64,000 nt of DNA from Utricularia gibba (lineage: Eukaryota; Streptophyta; Magnoliopsida; Lamiales; Lentibulariaceae): assembly GCA_002189035.1 (NCBI GenBank), contig NEEC01000004.1, forward strand, positions 2,976,001 to 3,040,000, written 5' to 3'. The notes beneath the pieces are model-generated. The model made no database searches. It saw nothing but the letters and a program-made list of their open reading frames with translations, and was not told the DNA's origin. Positions 12,090-23,239 of the stretch are shown here, piece by piece; within the stretch, counting starts at the first letter, position 1, and each line of letters begins with the position of its first letter. A program made the position numbers and the translations under genes.

Positions 12090-13347
12090 TGATAGCACAC
12101 AAAAGACCTTTATGATAGCATGATATCATAAATAAATCCTTTGATTTCGCCCACCCCATATCTAACCCGATTTTGAAGTCTAGCAGCAACCCAAGAAACA
12201 AGGAAGAGATCTGAATTTCGTGCAAGGCACCAAGCTGCAGAAGACAAAGAGCACTGTTCTGCCGCCTGGAGTCTGCAGGTTCAGGCTGAGAACAGTGATG
12301 GTGTCAGGAACAGTGCGTGGGAGTAAATGAGGGAAGATATTATTTTCAAAAAGGAGAGAGCGAAAAAAAGGAGAACACACAGCGAGGGGGACGGAAAAAG
12401 GGGTCTTCTTCCCCAACGGGAGAAACACCAACCAGAGGGGGGAAGGGAGGCCTTCATCATCAAGAACAACACCGAAGCCCAGTCCTGCACTACTGTTCAG
12501 AGCTGTGAACAGTAGATAGCGGGCGGAAAAACATTATCTATTTGCTTTCCGTTTTTCTGAACATTTCAAGTTTCTGCATTTGACTTTTTACAATGTTTCT
12601 GCCATTTTGGCCAGCTTATGTGAATAAAATCGTGTTTTATTTCCAAAGCATGAAAGGCTAGAATCTTAGGGATGCCTTAAGGTGAAGGGGTGTGGTGTGT
12701 GCTTAGGGTTAATGATGAAATTTATGTGGGAGACCTAAGGAGGGAAACAAGTAGTTTCACAACTTAGAAGCTTGGTTTAGAGGTAGACCAACAAACCAAG
12801 GCGGGAGCAGTCGGTGTTAGTCCCGGGTAGAACAAGTAGAATTGGGTAGAGCTAGTTCTATATACCTTGCATGCGGGTAGACCTAATTGGAATATTGGTT
12901 ATGATATTGGGGACTAGCTTAAGCCAAAAATATGATTAATGACCTGGGTAGACCTAGGTTTTTCGAAGTTGTGAGTGTAGAAAGATAGCAAATTAAGTTA
13001 GGAACCTTAGTATGGCACCACCCGCAGATCCTTAAGGCGTCCTCGTATTAATTTGAGTCAAAACCAGTACCTATTACCTTTGCGTAGAAACCTGATATTG
13101 CTTACCTACCTTATTTACTGAACTTGTTTACCACTGTTAGTCCGAGATTAGACTAAGACCTACTGTTATCCGAAATTATGCATGTACTAAAACACTTAGC
13201 AAGCACAAGCTCTTCGTGATCGACCCCGATATCCACTATATAAGTTTTCCAAAAATTTGTATTTTGTGTAGATTAGGGATTATAAATTTATTTGATAAGG
13301 ATTTTCTATTTTTATTTGCAACAATATTAGGAAATTTCCGTTTATCA
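12090..13347 (+). mobile_element. Solo LTR of family H (copy H2) inside gypsy-D
   Basis: 1258 bp, starts TGATAGCACAC and ends CCGTTTATCA, flanked by 5-bp duplications GAGTA (12085-12089) and GAGCA (13348-13352). The flanks rejoin as continuous gypsy RT sequence. No ORF of note. Contains the family's conserved 'GATCGACCCCGA' and 'TATAAATTTATTTGATA' blocks near its 3' end. TG...CA ends and a 5-bp duplication indicate an LTR; no internal region remains. Confidence 0.8.
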
Positions 13348-14531
13348 GAGCATTAGTCAAACAAAAAGGGGTTACTCATACAAACCAAACTTATTTTTAA
13401 AACCTTATCACCTTCCTTCATTCTAATATGATGACATCCATTTCTCAAATCAATCTTACAAAAAATAGAAGCACCATGCAATTTATCAAGCATATCTTCA
13501 AGTCTAGGGATAGGATGTCGATACTTGATTGTGATGTTGTTGATGGTGTGACAATCAGTGCACATCCACCAAATTCCATCAAACTTAGGAACCAATAAAA
13601 TCGACACAGAACAAGGGCTCATGCTCTCAGGCACAAATCCTTTAGACATCATGTTCTCAACTTGCTTTTGTATTTCCTTCGTCTCCTCTAGATTGGATTG
13701 GTATGCTGTTCAGTTTGGGACTTGTGCTCCAGGCACAAGGTTAATTTTATGCTCAATCCCTCTGATGGGCAGTAATCCTTGAATTTCTTCTAGAAATACA
13801 TATTGATATACTTGTAAGAGAGACATAATATAAGATGGAATGGGTGGAGCATTGTTAAGGAAAGTAGTAACTTCATCCTTGTACATAAGTAGAAGGAATG
13901 CTTGTCTAGCATGAAGTGAGTGTCTAATCTCACTTGGGCTAGCTAAGTGACTCTCCCTCTTTCTCTCAATTTCTAACACTCTCATATTTCCACTTTCTGA
14001 TTTGAAGTCATTGTCACCCTTTTTACCACTCAATTCCCTTCCATCTCTTCTTTTCTCACCACTTTTTCGAATCTTTTTCACTAATTTTCACTCCATTCTC
14101 TTTTCGCTCTTCTCCCCTCATCTCTCCTCCCTTAAGCAACACTCCTTATGATTTCCGTTTGCACTATGTAGGGCTCTAGCATCACTAAATATCCTGACTT
14201 AATCCTTGTGTGCCTCCTTTGGAGCTAATGGAGCTAGTGTGATGAAGTGTCCATTATGATTGAAGTAATACTTGTTCTGGAATCCATCATGGAATACTCT
14301 TCTATCATATTCCCAAGGCCTCCCACTAAGAATATGACTGGCATGCATAGGGACAACATCAATAGGACTTCATCTTCATATCTCCCTATGGAAAACACAC
14401 AAGCACTTGTTTGGTAACCTTTACCTCATTTCCTTCATTAAACCACTGCAAATTAAGGCTTAGGATGCCTCATGGTTGGTAGTCGCAATTTCTCCACCAA
14501 GATGTTGTTGGCAACATTAGTGCAACTACCT
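13348..14531 (-). pseudogene. gypsy-D (left part): RT N-terminus and protease region
   Basis: Continues gypsy-D beyond the solo LTR. RT N-terminus 13652-13353 (SVSILLVPKFDGIWWMCTDC, IFCKIDLRNGCHHIRMKEGD), protease-RT linker 14081-13710 (FLNNAPPIPSYIMSLLQVYQ) and protease sequence to 14531. Stops throughout. Ends where LTR-A begins. Confidence 0.8.
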
Positions 14532-15345
14532 CCATCAACAAAGGGATGCTGAAAATATCTTTAAAAGGACTCTGTTGTTCACCAACCGCCAATAGTAGAT
14601 GGCCTCTATGGTATCCACACGTGGAGCACGCCGTCGATAACCTTCTCAAGAGTGTAGCATGCTGGTCGATCTCCTCAGGTGCTAGTGGAAAAAATCGCCT
14701 CCTTGTATCAATCTTAGAGAACACGAAGATGCTGGTAGGTTACTCCAGATCTAAATCTTTCTGATAGATATTTCGTAACATCTCATATCAAATCTTCATG
14801 AAGATCTTATCTTGTGGAGATACATATATGTACCAAATCTTATATATATCAGATCTTTTATTTTGAGTTTAATCAATGTTAATCTCAAAATAACTCTCTA
14901 TTTAATTTATCCACTTTGCAATTACATCTCATGTAATTGTGTCATTGCATTTTATATTGATAAGTGACTCCACTATTAATTGTGACCCTATAGGCTTTTT
15001 CAATCAAGGCTGTAATAATGGATTTATTAATTAACTCTTAATTAATCAAATCCATCAGTATCGATCATGAGTGATGCCTAGCAACATATCATGATCCCCA
15101 AGATTAAAGAATAATCAGGTGAACTGATTGAGCCTTTCCATGACCACTCACCATGCAATGAACAGCTTTCATCATAGTTATATCTCATTCGATACCAAAA
15201 CATGGGTGTGTGTCTTTTTGATGTATCGAACTTACAGTTGCATTCAAGCACTAACACTCAATGACCTACTCAAACAATTCGATTGTTTTTACCTTGGGCC
15301 CAAAACTTACTGTTAGGCTTTGATGCAATTACTTGAGATATGATC
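14532..15345 (-). repeat. LTR-A copy, first segment (left of H3)
   Basis: Begins inside LTR-A ('GGATGCTGAAAATATC', comparable to 24979 onward) and runs to the target duplication TGATC (15341-15345). Continues after H3 at 16506 and after the complete gypsy element at 23240. Confidence 0.75.
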
Positions 15346-16500
15346 TCATAACACATATTTTTGAGTGGCTCAATGAATAGAATTTACTCATTTTGTGCTA
15401 CAAAAATTAAGCTTTATTGCCTAGTTTTATATTTTTGCAGATAAGTACCGTAGTAGTGCCAATTTAGTCTTAGTTTAGGGTTTGTGCTACAAACCTTCTA
15501 ATAGTTTTTTTCAAACAATGCAGCACAGGTCGCAACACAAATCCTAAGGAGCCGAATATGAATAGTATAGTGGCAGAGAAGGTGGCGGAAGTCTGAAAAA
15601 GAGTATACACAAAGTCCAAGGAGGTGAAAAAGGGATATTTTTGGACAAAAAGGGAGGAAAGGTGGGGAGAGAAAGCAGATCTCCCCTTGGAGACTCACAA
15701 ATAGCTATCTGGAGAAGGTTTTCTGGGGAGGAAGAAGAAGGAAGACAAACAGGAACGAAGCTAAAGTTCAAGACTAATTTCTGTTTTCGAAAAATATTAC
15801 TCCTACCTAGAAGTAGCTAGCGACGTTTTTAGTTTTTATCGACATTTCACATTACTTGCTTGTTTGCTTTGTGCTATTTGACTGTAAATGAGCATACTGT
15901 GGGTGATGTTTTCTTTTCCACTTTCGTTTACCTTAAGCATGAGTGGTTAAGCACTTAGAGGGGTGCTTAGGGGAGAAAAGTAGAGAAATATGCTAATTAT
16001 CCTAAGACTTAATAAACCATGAGTCACGCCACTTCCTTAATAAGCCAAGATAGATCTGGGAGGGGGAAGTAGTGAAACCCAACTTAATAACCCTAATTAG
16101 AGGTAGACCAAAGATTAAGGGGAAAAACAAGAATCCGGGTAGACCTAGATCTTGTGAGAGTTGTATAATTTATTATTTAGCTAGCTTGTTTAGTGATAAG
16201 CATACATTCCCTAGGAGTCCCAAGGCATCACCCATTTCATTCCAGAAACTAGCGAATCCAAAGTTGTTACTTTTGTTTACTGTATTTCGTTATAGTCTTG
16301 CCTTAGTCCTAGTTATGACCAATTTACCAACGTGACACTGATTTCATGCTTTGGCTAATCACTTGACAAGCACTTACTCTTCGTGTTCGACCCTAATCAC
16401 TATGCTCATTATTGTTTTATGCTTGAATGTGGGTTAGGTTATAAATTTATTTGATAGGAAAATTTTCACTTAACGACATTGCATAATTTTTCGTTTATCA
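15346..16500 (+). mobile_element. Solo LTR of family H (copy H3) inside LTR-A
   Basis: 1155 bp from TCATAACACAT (first G of the usual TGAT changed to C) to TTCGTTTATCA, flanked by perfect TGATC duplications (15341-15345, 16501-16505). The uninterrupted target is visible in LTR-A near 9240 (GAGATATGATCTCAT). Has the same 3' blocks as the other H copies ('GTGTTCGACCCTAATC', 'TATAAATTTATTTGATAGG'). Confidence 0.8.
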
Positions 16501-16505
16501 TGATC

Positions 16506-16584
16506 TCATCGCTAACATGAGTGATGAATCCTTTATTGATTAATCGACTATCTCCAACCTTAAGGAGTCACATCCCTACTCATC
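16506..16584 (-). repeat. LTR-A copy, middle segment
   Basis: 79 bp of LTR-A between solo LTR H3 and the complete gypsy element. The last five bases, TCATC (16580-16584), are the gypsy target duplication. Confidence 0.8.
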
Positions 16585-17170
16585 TGATGAGCCCCAGGAA
16601 GATAATGAAGTATATTTGAAGAATGATGAGGAATTAGAAAGAAAGATGATTCCACCAGGACCAATGACTAGGAGCAAGACAAAGATGGTTGAAGATACAC
16701 TTAAGGGTCTACTCAATACCATTGGAATCAAACATGGGCTTGAAGACATCCCATCAAAAGAGCTCAACTACTTGAAGATGGACTTAACTTAGAGCATTGG
16801 GCTTGTTAGACTTTTCTATTTTATTTAGTTTGGGCTATGTAATGTTAGAGCCCAATTCTAGAGTATAAATACTCTAGAGATGTACTATTTCAGGATCTTT
16901 GGTCATTTTATGTATCTTGTGAGGATTCCCCTCTCCTTTGAGTGCTTGAACACTCTTAACTTATCAAGCTTTGAGCTTGTGGCGTTCTAGGATTATCACT
17001 TCCAATCAATCTCTCTTTTCTGAAGTGTGGCTCCTAATTTTCTTTGTTTCAAAGTCTGGTTGCAAGAGATTTATTCTCTTGAGGGTAGACTTGGGTGGGT
17101 TCTCTTCTAAGCTTCAAAATCACCTCTTTTTTGTGGGTTGCTAATCTCTATAGATTAGAGGGTCACATCA
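16585..17170 (+). repeat. 5' LTR of gypsy-E
   Basis: TGATGAGCCCC...GGGTCACATCA, 586 bp. The first ~208 bp are the duplicate of the coding tail present in the 3' LTR. TATA box in a palindrome at 16858-16877. Confidence 0.95.
16858..16877 (+). promoter_or_regulatory. LTR promoter: TATA box inside a 20-bp palindrome
   Basis: CTAGAGTAT-AA-ATACTCTAG: two 9-base inverted arms around AA, holding TATAAATA. The same sequence occurs at 391-410 and 22922-22941. Likely Pol II core promoter of the LTR; the function of the palindrome is inferred only. Confidence 0.6.
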
Positions 17171-17172
17171 TT

Positions 17173-17184
17173 TGGTATCAGAGC
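17173..17184 (+). promoter_or_regulatory. Primer-binding site of gypsy-E
   Basis: TGGTATCAGAGC, two bases after the 5' LTR. Exact initiator-Met tRNA complement used by many plant LTR retrotransposons. Confidence 0.9.
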
Positions 17185-18008
17185 TTTGGGTTCCTTATCC
17201 TTATTATTATCCAATTCTTGTTTGAGTTCTTCCATTCCTGCCTATTCAAAAAAAAAAAAAAAAAAAAAAAAAAATCGTTCAAGCCAAGTCCTTATTACTT
17301 TTGGCTTTAGTACAAAAAAAAAAAGGGAGGTTCACAGGAAGTTGATTGAAGAAGAACTCGAAATTGAGTGTCAATTGAATAGCAAGAACACATTGAATAT
17401 CATTTTCAAGTGTGCAAGAGGATAAGGAGTGTGAAGGTGAACATCCATTACCCATCACTATCATCCATTATTATGTATGTTTAAATTGTGGCCCACCTCT
17501 CTACTTTTCCCATTCCACCAAGCAACCACTTTATTGTTGTTTTTCTTATCTTCAATTCCCATCCCCTGTCATTCACGTGTCCCCACCTTTCCATTTGACT
17601 ATTCTCTTTGTTGATTGCCCATTCCTGTATTTCTATAGTTTAGCAAGCAACACATTTCGTGTGTATTGCTCTATTCTCTGATTTCATCTGTTCTTACCTT
17701 GTTGTCCATCCTTCCTATTTATCTATTCCAACAAGCAACCAATTTAATTTAAACACTTCCCTTTGTCTCCATCTTGAGACTATTAATACTGCCACCCTCA
17801 CCTAACTCCATCATTACACTATAATCAATACCAATCTGGAAGTGATTAATTCGTTAGATGCCATGAGAACAAGCATGATGACATTAAAGAGTGCATCAAG
17901 GACTTGAAGCTTGAGGATTGAGTGGTAAATCTTGTGTGTGTTTCTTTGTTCTGTTAGTTTAGTCTCTTTTCTTCCTTGCTGCTCGTTTTCTTTTGTCTTG
18001 TATTTAGG
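17185..18008 (+). other. Untranslated leader of gypsy-E
   Basis: About 820 bp between the primer site and gag. Contains a run of 27 A at 17248-17274, then T/C-rich sequence. Its homologue is found inverted at 23900-24733. No conserved ORF. Confidence 0.75.
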
Positions 18009-21000
18009 ATGTCAAATTCCAGAAGTGAGCATGAAAAGGATGACTCACCGGATGAGAGGTTCACTTTGAAAGCTATGCAACAGGAGTTCACTAGATTGCA
18101 TCGCATTCTAGAAAACATAAATGTCAGGCTTGATGAACACGAAAATTCTTTGCAAAATGTTGCAAGAGCACGAAGACAAGATAATTATGCTACTGGAAGG
18201 GGTCGAGGTAGTCAATTGCATCAACGCATCAACACTGAACATGACTTAAGTGATCAACGAAGTGCAAGGACTGTTGGAAGAAGAGATCGAACCCTGAATA
18301 CTGATGAAGAAGATGACTACATTGAACATAGTGAAAATGATTTTGTGCATGGGGATACAAGAAGATTTCGAGATCAGGGAGGTAGAAGAGACGGAGGAAG
18401 AATTGGAAAGGATGTTAACAACATCAAGATGAAGATACCTCAATTTCAAGGAAAGAATGATCCAGATGCATATCTCCAATGGGAAACAAGAGTAGAACAT
18501 GTCTTTGATTGCAACACCTTCTCTGACGAAAAGAAAATCAGATTGGCCTCCATGGAATTTAGTGACTATGCTGTCATTTGGTGGGATCAATTGGTGGCTA
18601 AAAGAAGGATTGACTCTGAAGAACCAATTCACACTTGGGCTGAGATGAAAAGAGTTATGAGGAGGCGGTTTGTTCCAAACCATTACCAAAGAGATGTTTA
18701 TCAACGTTTGCAAATACTCAAGCAGGGCTCAAGGCCAGTGGAGGAATATTGGCAGGAAATGGAGATTTTAATGATTAGAGCTCATGTTCAGGAAGATAGA
18801 GAAGCAACTATGGCTAGGTTTCTTCATGGGATGAATAAGGACATTGCAAATATTGTGGAGCTTCATCACTACATTGAGATGGAGTACATGATTCATATGG
18901 CCACAAAGGTTGAGAAACAACTATCTAGCAAGAGTTTCGCAAGAGATTTCAACAAGAGGACTTCTGGTTCGAAATTTAGGGGCACCAATGAGATGATGGA
19001 GAGAAATAAAGGGAAGTCATCCATGGAAAACTTCAAATTCGACATCCCATCAAGTTCCAAGAAAGGGGAGCGAACAACACCTCCAAAGGGAACTACCAGA
19101 AACATAAAATGTTTCAAATGCTTGGGGCTTGGACATATTGCTTCTGAATACCCAAATAAACGAGCAATGGTGATTAGGGGCAATGGCGAAGTTGTTAGTG
19201 AAGATGATAATGATCTAGTGGAGACAGAAGCTGAAGTGAGTGATGAGGATGAATTGCCTGTTTCTGGAGAATTATTAGTCACTCGAAGGACGCTTAACAT
19301 TGGAGTGAAGGATAATGATGAGCAAAGGAAGAACTTGTTTCAAACCCGATGCTTTGTTAATGGGAAAGTTTGCAGCCTGATTATTGATGGAGGTAATTGC
19401 ACCAATGTTGCCAGCAACATCTTGGTGGAGAAATTGGGACTACCAACCGTGAGGCATCCTAAGCCTTACAATCTGAAGTGGTTCAATGAAGGAAGTGAGG
19501 TAAAGGTTACCAAACAAGTGCTTGTGACGTTTTCTATAGGGAGATATGAAGATAAAGTCCTATGTGATGTTGTTCCTATGCATGCAAGCCATATTCTTCT
19601 TGGGAGACCTTGGGAATATGATAGAAGAGCATTTCATGATGGTTTCAAGAACAAATATTCCTTCAATTATAATGGACGCTCCATCACACTTGCTCCATTA
19701 TCTCCAAAGAAGGCACATGAAGATCAAGTCAGAATTCTGAGTGATGCTAGAGGCCTTCATACTGATAATGGAAAGCACAAGGTGGTCGTTCGTAAGGGAG
19801 AAGAGATGAGTGAAGTGAAAATGAGTGGAAAAAAGGATGAAAATGAGCACAAAACAGAGAGTGGAAACATGAGAGTTTTCGAAATTGAGAGAAAGAATGA
19901 GAGTCTATTAGCAAGGCCACGTGAGATTAGACACTTACTTCATGCTAGGCAACCATTCATTCTACTCATGTATAAGGATGAAGTTCCTACTTCACCTAAC
20001 CATGCTTCATCCATTCCATCTTGTGTTGTGTCTCTCTTACAGGTATATAAAGATGTTTTTCCAGACGAACTTCAAGGCTTACCTCCCCTTAGAGGGATTG
20101 AGCATCAAATTGACCTTGTCCCTGAAGCACAACTCCCAAACCGACCAGCATACCGAGCCAATCCAGAGGAGACGAAGGAAATACAAAAACAAGTTGAGGA
20201 ATTGGTGTCTAAAGGATTTGTGCGTGAGAGCATGAGTCCTTGCTCGGTGCCGGTGTTATTGGTTCCAAAGTCTGATGGAACTTGGCGGATGTGCACTGAT
20301 TGTCGCGCCATCAACAACATCACAATCAAGTATAGACATCCTATCCCTAGACTTGAAGATATGCTTGATGAGTTGCATGGTGCTTGTGTTTTTAGTAAGA
20401 TTGATTTGAGAAGTGGATATCATCAGATTAGAATGAAGGAAGGTGATGAGTGGAAAACTTCTTTTAAAACTAAGTTTGGTTTGTATGAGTGGGTTGTTAT
20501 GCCTTTTGGGTTATCCAATGCTCCTAGCACCTTTATGAGATTGATGAATCACGTTCTTAGGCCTTTTATAGGTAGATTTGTTGTTGTTTATTTTGATTAT
20601 ATTCTGATCTATAGTAAAAGTATTGAGGAACATGTTGGGCATTTGAAAGATGTGTTAGATACTCTTAGAAAAGAGAAGTTGTTTGCTAATATCAAGAAGT
20701 GTGTCTTTTGCACAAATAGTGTCTCTTTTCTTGGATATGTTGTAAGTAATGCAGGAGTAACTGTGGATGAAGAGAAGGTAAGAGCAATCAAAGAATGGCC
20801 AACACCTACATCAGTGGGTGAAGTTAGGAGTTTTCATGGTTTAGCAAGTTTCTATAGACGGTTTGTTAGGGACTTCAATTCTATAGCAGCACCCCTCACC
20901 CAGTTGATCAAGAAAAATCATGCATTTCATTGGGGAGATGAGCAGGAACATGCTTTCAAACAACTCAAGAATAAGCTTTGCTCAACACCTCTCCTAGCAC

Positions 21001-22856
21001 TTCCAAATTTTTATAATACTTTTGAAATTGAATGTGATGCATCAGGTTTAGGGATTGGTGCTGTGTTGATGCAAAATGGACGTCCACTTGCTTATTTTAG
21101 TGAGAAGCTTCATGGTGCCACCCTCAACTATCCAACATATGACAAAGAGTTGTATGCGTTGGTTAGAGCTTTGGAGACATGGCAGCACTACTTATGGCCT
21201 AAGGAGTTCGTGATACACACTGATCATGAGTCTCTCAAACATTTGAAGGCTCAAGTAAAGCTGAATAGAAGACATGCTAAGTGGGTGGAATTCATTGACA
21301 CATTCCCATATGTGATCAAATACAAGAAAGGTAAGGAGAATGTGGTTGCTGATGCTTTATCTCGAAGGTACACTCTCTTAGCCAATCTTGATGCAAGAAT
21401 TCTTGGATTTGCTTCCATTATTGACTTATATGTTCATGATCACGATTTTGGGGATATTTATAAGGCATGTGAACTTGCTCCATCTGGACTATTCTTCAGG
21501 AAAGATGGTTTTTTTTATAGGAAAGATAGGCTGTGCCTTCCTTCTTGCTCCATACGTGATTTGATTGTTAGAGAAGCTCATGGTGGGGGACTAATGGGAC
21601 ATTTTGGTGTTAAAAAGACTCTTGATACTCTCACCCAACATTTCTTTTGGCCACACATGAGAAGGGATGTTGAAAGAATTTGTTCTAGATGTATCTCTTG
21701 TAGGAAGGCTAAATCAACCACTGCCCCTAATGGTTTGTATACTCCACTCCCTACTCCTTCCCAACCATGGGTGGACATTTCTATGGACTTTGTTTTAGGC
21801 TTACCTCGTACCCAAAGGGGTAGAGATTCAATTTTCGTTGTTGTGGACAGGTTTTCAAAGATGGCACACTTTATTCCCTGCCATAAAACTGATGATGCAT
21901 CTCATGTGGCTGATCTCTTCTTTAGGGAAGTTGTTAGACTTCATGGAATGCCCCTAACTATTGTCTCTGATCGAGATGCAAGGTTTCTTAGTCACTTTTG
22001 GAGAGTTCTTTGGAGTAAACTTGGCACTAAGCTGTTATACTCAACAACATATCACCCTCAAACCGATGGGCAAACTGAGGTAACTAATCGCACACTTTCT
22101 ACCTTACTTAGGATTATGATTAAATCAAATCTTAAGACTTGGGAGGAATGTTTGCCACTTGTTGAGTTTGCTTACAATAGAACCATGCATCTGACTACTA
22201 AATTATCTCCATTTGAAGTCGTTTATGGTTTTAATCCTCTTACACCTTTGGATATGTTATCTTTGCCTTGTGATGAGAAAGTTAGTTTAGATGGCAAGAA
22301 GAGAGCTGATGCAATCAGAAGATTGCATGAAAAGGTGAAACAACAGATTGAATGCAACAATGCAAAGTATGCATCAGCAGCAAACAAGGGGAGACGCAAA
22401 GTTGTATTTGAACCTGGAGATTGGGTTTGGCTTCATCTTAGGAAGGAGAGATTTCCCACAAAGAGAAAGTCCAAACTTCTACCTCGTGGAGATGGCCCTT
22501 TCCAAGTTGTTGAGCGCGTTAATGATAATGCGTACAAGCTAGATTTACCAGGTGAGTATTCTGTTCATTCAACTTTTAATGTTGCTGATTTGTCTCTTTT
22601 CGACATGGATACAGATTCAGGGACGAATCTTCCTAAAGAAAGGGGGGATGATGAGCCCCAGGAAGATAATGAAGTATATTTGAAGAATGATGAGGAATTA
22701 GAAAGAAAGAAGATTCCACCAGGACCAATGACTAGAAGCAAGACAAAGATGGTTGAAGATACACTTAAGGGTCTACTCAATACCATTGGAATCAAACATG
22801 GGCTTGAAGACATCCCATCAAAAGAGCTCAACTACTTGAAGATGGACTTACCTTAG
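18009..22856 (+). CDS. Ty3/gypsy gag-pol polyprotein, 1615 aa
   Basis: Single frame from the first ATG after the leader (18009; the open frame extends back to 17976 but without ATG) to TAG 22854-22856. Order: Gag core ~140-290 ([16 protein letters not shown]); zinc knuckle 368-381 ([14 protein letters not shown], where the final ligand is Tyr instead of Cys); aspartic protease with LIIDGGNC, Asp460; RT ~705-890 ([31 protein letters not shown]), whose catalytic box reads YFDY at 861-864 instead of YFDD; RNase H ([14 protein letters not shown], ~1006); integrase HHCC ~1190-1235 and catalytic core ([23 protein letters not shown]); GPY/F-like module ([11 protein letters not shown]). Residues ~1547-1615 are encoded in the 3' LTR and include GPMTRSK. 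No canonical chromodomain seen. A CRM-type lineage is inferred from the LTR-encoded tail. Confidence 0.95.
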   Translation: MSNSRSEHEKDDSPDERFTLKAMQQEFTRLHRILENINVRLDEHENSLQNVARARRQDNYATGRGRGSQLHQRINTEHDLSDQRSARTVGRRDRTLNTDEEDDYIEHSENDFVHGDTRRFRDQGGRRDGGRIGKDVNNIKMKIPQFQGKNDPDAYLQWETRVEHVFDCNTFSDEKKIRLASMEFSDYAVIWWDQLVAKRRIDSEEPIHTWAEMKRVMRRRFVPNHYQRDVYQRLQILKQGSRPVEEYWQEMEILMIRAHVQEDREATMARFLHGMNKDIANIVELHHYIEMEYMIHMATKVEKQLSSKSFARDFNKRTSGSKFRGTNEMMERNKGKSSMENFKFDIPSSSKKGERTTPPKGTTRNIKCFKCLGLGHIASEYPNKRAMVIRGNGEVVSEDDNDLVETEAEVSDEDELPVSGELLVTRRTLNIGVKDNDEQRKNLFQTRCFVNGKVCSLIIDGGNCTNVASNILVEKLGLPTVRHPKPYNLKWFNEGSEVKVTKQVLVTFSIGRYEDKVLCDVVPMHASHILLGRPWEYDRRAFHDGFKNKYSFNYNGRSITLAPLSPKKAHEDQVRILSDARGLHTDNGKHKVVVRKGEEMSEVKMSGKKDENEHKTESGNMRVFEIERKNESLLARPREIRHLLHARQPFILLMYKDEVPTSPNHASSIPSCVVSLLQVYKDVFPDELQGLPPLRGIEHQIDLVPEAQLPNRPAYRANPEETKEIQKQVEELVSKGFVRESMSPCSVPVLLVPKSDGTWRMCTDCRAINNITIKYRHPIPRLEDMLDELHGACVFSKIDLRSGYHQIRMKEGDEWKTSFKTKFGLYEWVVMPFGLSNAPSTFMRLMNHVLRPFIGRFVVVYFDYILIYSKSIEEHVGHLKDVLDTLRKEKLFANIKKCVFCTNSVSFLGYVVSNAGVTVDEEKVRAIKEWPTPTSVGEVRSFHGLASFYRRFVRDFNSIAAPLTQLIKKNHAFHWGDEQEHAFKQLKNKLCSTPLLALPNFYNTFEIECDASGLGIGAVLMQNGRPLAYFSEKLHGATLNYPTYDKELYALVRALETWQHYLWPKEFVIHTDHESLKHLKAQVKLNRRHAKWVEFIDTFPYVIKYKKGKENVVADALSRRYTLLANLDARILGFASIIDLYVHDHDFGDIYKACELAPSGLFFRKDGFFYRKDRLCLPSCSIRDLIVREAHGGGLMGHFGVKKTLDTLTQHFFWPHMRRDVERICSRCISCRKAKSTTAPNGLYTPLPTPSQPWVDISMDFVLGLPRTQRGRDSIFVVVDRFSKMAHFIPCHKTDDASHVADLFFREVVRLHGMPLTIVSDRDARFLSHFWRVLWSKLGTKLLYSTTYHPQTDGQTEVTNRTLSTLLRIMIKSNLKTWEECLPLVEFAYNRTMHLTTKLSPFEVVYGFNPLTPLDMLSLPCDEKVSLDGKKRADAIRRLHEKVKQQIECNNAKYASAANKGRRKVVFEPGDWVWLHLRKERFPTKRKSKLLPRGDGPFQVVERVNDNAYKLDLPGEYSVHSTFNVADLSLFDMDTDSGTNLPKERGDDEPQEDNEVYLKNDEELERKKIPPGPMTRSKTKMVEDTLKGLLNTIGIKHGLEDIPSKELNYLKMDLP
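22635..22648 (+). promoter_or_regulatory. Polypurine tract of gypsy-E
   Basis: AAAGAAAGGGGGGA directly before the 3' LTR, within the coding frame. Primes plus-strand DNA synthesis. Confidence 0.85.
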
Positions 22857-23234
22857 AGCATTGGGCTTGTTAGACTTTTCTATTTTATTTAGTTTGGGCT
22901 ATGTAATGTTAGAGCCCAATTCTAGAGTATAAATACTCTAGAGATGTACTATTTCAGGATCTTTGGTCATTTTATGTATCTTGTGAGGATTCCCCTCTCC
23001 TTTGAGTGCTTGAACACTCTTAACTTATCAAGCTTTGAGCTTGTGGCGTTCTAGGATTATCAATTCCAATCAATCTCTCTTTTCTGAAGTGTGGCTCCTA
23101 ATTTTCTTTGTTTCGAAGTCTGGTTGCAAGAGATTTATTCTCTTGAGGGTAGACTTGGGTGGGTTCTCTTCTAAGCTTCAAAATCACCTCTTTTTTGTGG
23201 GTTGCTAATCTCAATAGATTAGAGGGTCACATCA
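22649..23234 (+). repeat. 3' LTR of gypsy-E
   Basis: 586 bp, starts TGATGAGCCCC and ends GGGTCACATCA, followed by the TCATC duplication. Six substitutions from the 5' LTR by hand count, three of them in the coding tail. Confidence 0.95.
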
Positions 23235-23239
23235 TCATC

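Larger units (their letters stand above)
16585..23234 (+). mobile_element. Complete Ty3/gypsy retrotransposon (probable CRM-like chromovirus), gypsy-E
   Basis: 6650-bp element with two 586-bp LTRs, initiator-Met primer site, A-rich leader, one uninterrupted gag-pol ORF, polypurine tract, and 5-bp target duplication TCATC (16580-16584 and 23235-23239) in LTR-A. By hand alignment the LTRs differ at six sites (~1%), so insertion was recent; at usual plant substitution rates this is under about a million years. The ORF crosses the polypurine tract and ends inside the 3' LTR. Despite its intact frame, one RT catalytic aspartate and one zinc-knuckle cysteine are replaced, so this copy is probably not autonomous. 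Confidence 0.95.

Noticed and set aside
15341-16505. Mutator-like element with 9-10 bp duplication (TGATCTCAT)
   Set aside because: The longer match arises because the LTR start TCATAACACA resembles the target. Sister copies show 5-bp duplications and TG...CA ends, so an LTR fits better.
17976-18008. Extension of the gypsy polyprotein start to 17976
   Set aside because: The first codon there is TTG, not ATG; the first ATG of this frame is 18009, right after the leader. Plant translation would start at ATG.
18246-18713. Minus-strand 155-aa ORF and other long antisense ORFs across gypsy-E
   Set aside because: Shadows of the gag-pol frame with no domain or promoter support.
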